Shown piece by piece: positions 5,384 to 7,638 of a stretch of 7,638 nt of DNA. Position 1 is the first letter of the stretch; each line of letters begins with the position of its first letter. The DNA lies in NCBI GenBank assembly GCA_003022685.1, contig PXSV01000169.1, positions 1 to 7,638 on the forward strand, read 5' to 3'. The notes under the pieces were generated by a model. It was not told where the DNA came from. It ran no database searches and was given only the letters and a program-made list of their open reading frames with translations. The stretch is from Halobacteriales archaeon SW_9_67_24. GTDB taxonomy: Archaea; Halobacteriota; Halobacteria; Halobacteriales; Halococcaceae. The translations under genes and the position numbers were made by a program.

Positions 5384-6661
5384 ATGCGGCTCGACGAGTA
5401 CTTCGAGGAGATCGAACGCGACGAGGCCGCGGAGCGCCGCGAGCTGGTAAAGGAGAAATCCTACGCGATCACCGACTACCTCGAAGACGTCGAGCACGAG
5501 TTCGATCGGCGAGTGACGGACGACGCGCTGCTCGGCTCCACGTCACCCACGATTTTTGTCGGGCGATCCTCCTATCCGAACGTCTCGACGGGCGTGCTCT
5601 CCCCGGTGGGCAACGAGAAACGTGCTGCCGACTTCGAAACCGGTGGTCACTGGTACGAGCGGGACTTTTCGATCGAGGACGTCTTCGAGCACCGCACTGG
5701 CCTCGTGAACTCGACCCAGCGCGCCGAGGTAGGCAACGTCGCGGACGCGTGGAACGGGTTTCTGGGCACCCAGCGCGAGGTCGCGATCGCCGATCGGCCT
5801 GTGGACGTCGAGATCGGTCTCAATGGCCCGCTCGACGTGGATTTCGAGGTCTCGGAACGGGACGTCACTACCCCGACCGGGCCACGTGCCCAGGCGAAAA
5901 GCGCGACGCTAACCGAGAACCCCCATGTTCCGCGGCCGGTGAAGAAGACCCTGGAGGACGACGACTGGCGCGCGGAGGGCGCAATGAACTACCTCTACAA
6001 CCGAGGATTCGACGTCTACGACATCAACACCATCCTCTCGGCTGGCGCGCTCGGCGAGGGCGCGAACCGGCGGCTCGTGCCTACCAGATGGTCGATCACT
6101 GCCGTCGACGACACCGTCGGGAAGTTTCTCCGGGGCGGACTCCGGAACGCGACCTCGGTCGACGAGACCGAAGTGTACTACAACGAGTACCTGGGCAACA
6201 AGTTCTGGATCGTGCTCGTGCCCGGCAACTGGGAGTTCGAGCTGGTGGAGTTCAAAGCGCCGGGCAGCGTCTGGAACCCCGATCCCGACCGGGGAATGTG
6301 GATCGCCGCCGATCGCGAGGGCTACGAGGGTCGCAGTTCCTACGTCGACGAAACCGCAGGTGCGTACTACGCCGCGCGGCTCGGCGTGCTCGAACACTTA
6401 GAGGAGCGCGACCGCCAGGCCTCGGTCCTCGTCTGCCGTCACGTCACGCCCGATTACTGGGGACCCACGGGAGTTTGGCAGGTGCGCGAAACGGTGCGGG
6501 ACGCCTTCGCGGGCGAATCGGGTACGGCAGAGTCCTTCGGCGCGGCGCTGCGCGAGCTCGGCCCACAGCTTCCCGTCTCACTCGCGCGCCTCCGCCGGAA
6601 GTCGTCGATGGCGGCGGGCGTCCAGTCGAGCCTCGCGGAGTTCGCTGCCGGAACCGACTGA
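5384..6661 (+). CDS. nreA: Archaeal DNA repair protein NreA
   Basis: A 425-aa member of the archaeal Nre family (Nre_N plus Nre_C domains, formerly DUF650/DUF651). Known biology: in Haloferax NreA helps repair DNA damage such as that from mitomycin C and works with PCNA. Visible family features are 'IFVGRSSYPNVSTGVLSPV' (57-75), 'TRWSITAVDDTVGKFLR' (234-250) and 'CRHVTPDYWGPTGVWQVRE' (351-369). The C-terminus carries QSSLAEF at 414-420, a QxxLxxF-type PIP box for binding the sliding clamp, five residues from the end. There is no CxxC zinc ribbon at the N-terminus, unlike Nre proteins of some other archaea; the protein starts directly with an acidic helix (MRLDEYFEEIERDE). The ATG at 5384 is the only sensible start, and translation ends with tandem stops TGA-TAG. 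The biochemical activity of the family is, to my knowledge, not settled. Confidence 0.95.
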   Translation: MRLDEYFEEIERDEAAERRELVKEKSYAITDYLEDVEHEFDRRVTDDALLGSTSPTIFVGRSSYPNVSTGVLSPVGNEKRAADFETGGHWYERDFSIEDVFEHRTGLVNSTQRAEVGNVADAWNGFLGTQREVAIADRPVDVEIGLNGPLDVDFEVSERDVTTPTGPRAQAKSATLTENPHVPRPVKKTLEDDDWRAEGAMNYLYNRGFDVYDINTILSAGALGEGANRRLVPTRWSITAVDDTVGKFLRGGLRNATSVDETEVYYNEYLGNKFWIVLVPGNWEFELVEFKAPGSVWNPDPDRGMWIAADREGYEGRSSYVDETAGAYYAARLGVLEHLEERDRQASVLVCRHVTPDYWGPTGVWQVRETVRDAFAGESGTAESFGAALRELGPQLPVSLARLRRKSSMAAGVQSSLAEFAAGTD

Positions 6662-6692
6662 TAGGGCCGGTTTGAAGTCCTTCCGGAATCGG

Positions 6693-6710
6693 CCGCATGC
6701 CATCGTGCGG
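6693..6710. repeat. Short inverted repeat between nreA and the CPBP gene
   Basis: CCGCA (6693-6697) and TGCGG (6706-6710) form a 5-bp stem around an 8-base loop, 32 bases after the nreA stop. No T-run follows, so it is not a convincing terminator. It could be an operator-like palindrome upstream of the CPBP gene or chance in GC-rich DNA. The rest of 6662-6783 holds only a weak TCTTTT box (6753-6758), 26-31 nt before the next ATG. Confidence 0.3.
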
Positions 6711-6783
6711 TCGCACCGATAAACGCTTCCAACCGACCCTATGAAGCCACAATCTTTTCGCCCCCCGCTCCCGAGTAGCGAGC

Positions 6784-7539
6784 ATGGCAGACGCAGCCGG
6801 GTCGACGGGCCGTCTTCGCGCGCTGGCCGTCGCGCTCGCGGTCGGGATTCTCGGTCTCGTCGTCGCGTTCGTTCTCGGAGCCGCGGTGGTCCTTCCGCTG
6901 TCGTTGGCCGGCATCGAGGTCGGCGCGACGACGCTCATCGTCATCTCGCTCGTCACCGGACAGGGAATCGCGTTCGGGGGCGTCGCGCTCGGCTACCTCC
7001 GCTATCGGGGTCTCGGTCGTGGCTACATCGGCGCACATGTTCCCTCGATTCTCGACGGCGTCACCGCGGTTATCGGATACGGTCTCGCGCTCGTCGCGGT
7101 GTTTCTCGGGGCGATACTTATCACCCTCACGCAGGTCGAACCCGCCGAAAACCAGGTCGGAACGATCGCCGTCGAGAACCCCGAAGTGTTGCTCCTGTTG
7201 ATCCCGGCCTCGTTTCTCCTCATCGGCCCCGGCGAGGAGCTGCTCTTTCGTGGCGTGGTCCAGGGCCGGCTGCGCGAGGGGTTCGGCCCCGTCCTCGGCG
7301 TGCTCCTCGCGAGCGTGATCTTCGCCGCGATCCACTTCACGGCGCTCACGGGTGGGGTCGGTGGACGCCTGGCGACGATCGGGATTCTGTTCTTCCCGAG
7401 TCTCGTCTTCGGCTCGGCCTACGAACTCACCGACAACATCGCCGTCCCGGCGTTCATCCACGGTGCGTACAACGCGACGCTGTTCACCGGGCTCTACGTC
7501 GTCCTCCAGTCCGGCGGCACGCCGCCAGGGCTGCTGTGA
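6784..7539 (+). CDS. CPBP (Abi/Rce1-type) intramembrane metalloprotease
   Basis: A 251-aa integral membrane protein with about seven hydrophobic segments (roughly 12-40, 48-70, 90-117, 134-150, 166-186, 195-213, 220-241). The three family motifs are present: EELLFR (151-156, Glu151/Glu152 and Arg156), FAAIH (180-184, His184) and HGAYN (226-230, His226, Asn230). In Rce1 and related glutamate-type intramembrane proteases these residues line the active site that cleaves substrates within the membrane. Bacterial relatives include bacteriocin self-immunity proteins, and the family is abundant in haloarchaea, but no archaeal substrate can be inferred here. The start at 6784 gives a short cytosolic N-terminus before the first membrane segment; another ATG at 6741 is in a different frame. 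The gene is 122 nt after nreA and probably separately transcribed. An alternative product name would be CAAX protease-related protein. Confidence 0.93.
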   Translation: MADAAGSTGRLRALAVALAVGILGLVVAFVLGAAVVLPLSLAGIEVGATTLIVISLVTGQGIAFGGVALGYLRYRGLGRGYIGAHVPSILDGVTAVIGYGLALVAVFLGAILITLTQVEPAENQVGTIAVENPEVLLLLIPASFLLIGPGEELLFRGVVQGRLREGFGPVLGVLLASVIFAAIHFTALTGGVGGRLATIGILFFPSLVFGSAYELTDNIAVPAFIHGAYNATLFTGLYVVLQSGGTPPGLL

Positions 7540-7563
7540 CACCGTAGGAACGACCGCCGTCGA

Positions 7564-7575
7564 CGAAATACATTT
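7564..7575 (+). promoter_or_regulatory. BRE plus TATA-like promoter near the window end
   Basis: CGAAA (7564-7568) resembles the purine-rich BRE and is followed directly by TACATTT (7569-7575). The TATA part lies 26-32 nt before the ATG at 7601, ideal for a leaderless haloarchaeal transcript. It is the best-formed core promoter in the window. Confidence 0.55.
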
Positions 7576-7600
7576 GTTTCGGACAGTAGAACCAGGATAC

Positions 7601-7638
7601 ATGCTGATCGCTCAAGCACCCGCTCTTCCGGGTGGCCC
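7601..7638 (+). CDS. Possible start of a gene cut by the window end
   Basis: An ATG at 7601 opens a frame that stays open to the end of the window (12 codons, beginning MLIAQAPALPGG). The promoter at 7564-7575 is at the right distance. Too little is present to recognise a family, and without the rest the start codon is only a proposal. Confidence 0.35.
   Translation, partial: MLIAQAPALPGG

Noticed and set aside
5362..6675. 437-codon plus-strand frame covering nreA.
   Set aside because: Arg-rich shadow of nreA; the frame from 5384 matches a known family throughout.
6739..7602. 287-codon minus-strand frame antisense to the CPBP protease, very rich in Asp, Glu and Arg.
   Set aside because: Its composition is what the antisense of a hydrophobic, GC-rich membrane protein gene gives. 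The plus strand carries all three CPBP motifs.

Overview
The window looks like a chromosomal segment of a halophilic archaeon (class Halobacteria). It is GC-rich, its predicted proteins are strongly acidic and rich in Asp, Glu, Ala, Val and Arg, and it carries archaeal information-processing genes (transcription factor B, the Nre repair protein). Start codons are mostly preceded by an AT-rich box about 26-32 nt upstream with no clear Shine-Dalgarno, which is the haloarchaeal leaderless-transcript pattern. I cannot name the genus from sequence alone.

Layout. Positions 1-519 hold no convincing gene. This stretch is visibly less GC-rich than the rest and contains one hairpin-plus-T-tract terminator. 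Positions 520-2968 hold a tightly packed pair of plus-strand genes for secreted lipoproteins. The first has its signal peptide and body in different reading frames (apparent +1 shift near 611-617). The second is an HExxH (gluzincin-like) metalloprotease lipoprotein starting 3 nt after the first one stops. Convergent to these is a minus-strand pair (4202 to 3056): ribonuclease HI, then a haloarchaeal 'rnhA operon protein' of unknown function overlapping it by 8 nt. Divergent from rnhA is a general transcription factor TFB (4341-5318), followed in the same direction by the DNA-repair protein NreA (5384-6661) with a C-terminal PCNA-binding motif, and by a membrane-embedded CPBP/Abi-type metalloprotease (6784-7539). 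The window ends just inside what may be another gene starting at 7601 behind a good promoter.

How the genes relate. The central block (rnhA and its partner, tfb, nreA) is housekeeping: RNA removal from DNA, basal transcription and DNA repair. From memory, rnhA next to a tfb gene also occurs in Halobacterium, so the divergent arrangement is probably conserved. The lipoprotein pair is a candidate cell-surface module: a small-domain lipoprotein and a zinc-protease lipoprotein, both with LAGC lipoboxes and Thr/Pro/Ala/Ser-rich stalks, probably co-transcribed. This pair is the least understood part of the window. I do not see a CRISPR array, insertion sequence, tRNA, rRNA or defence island.
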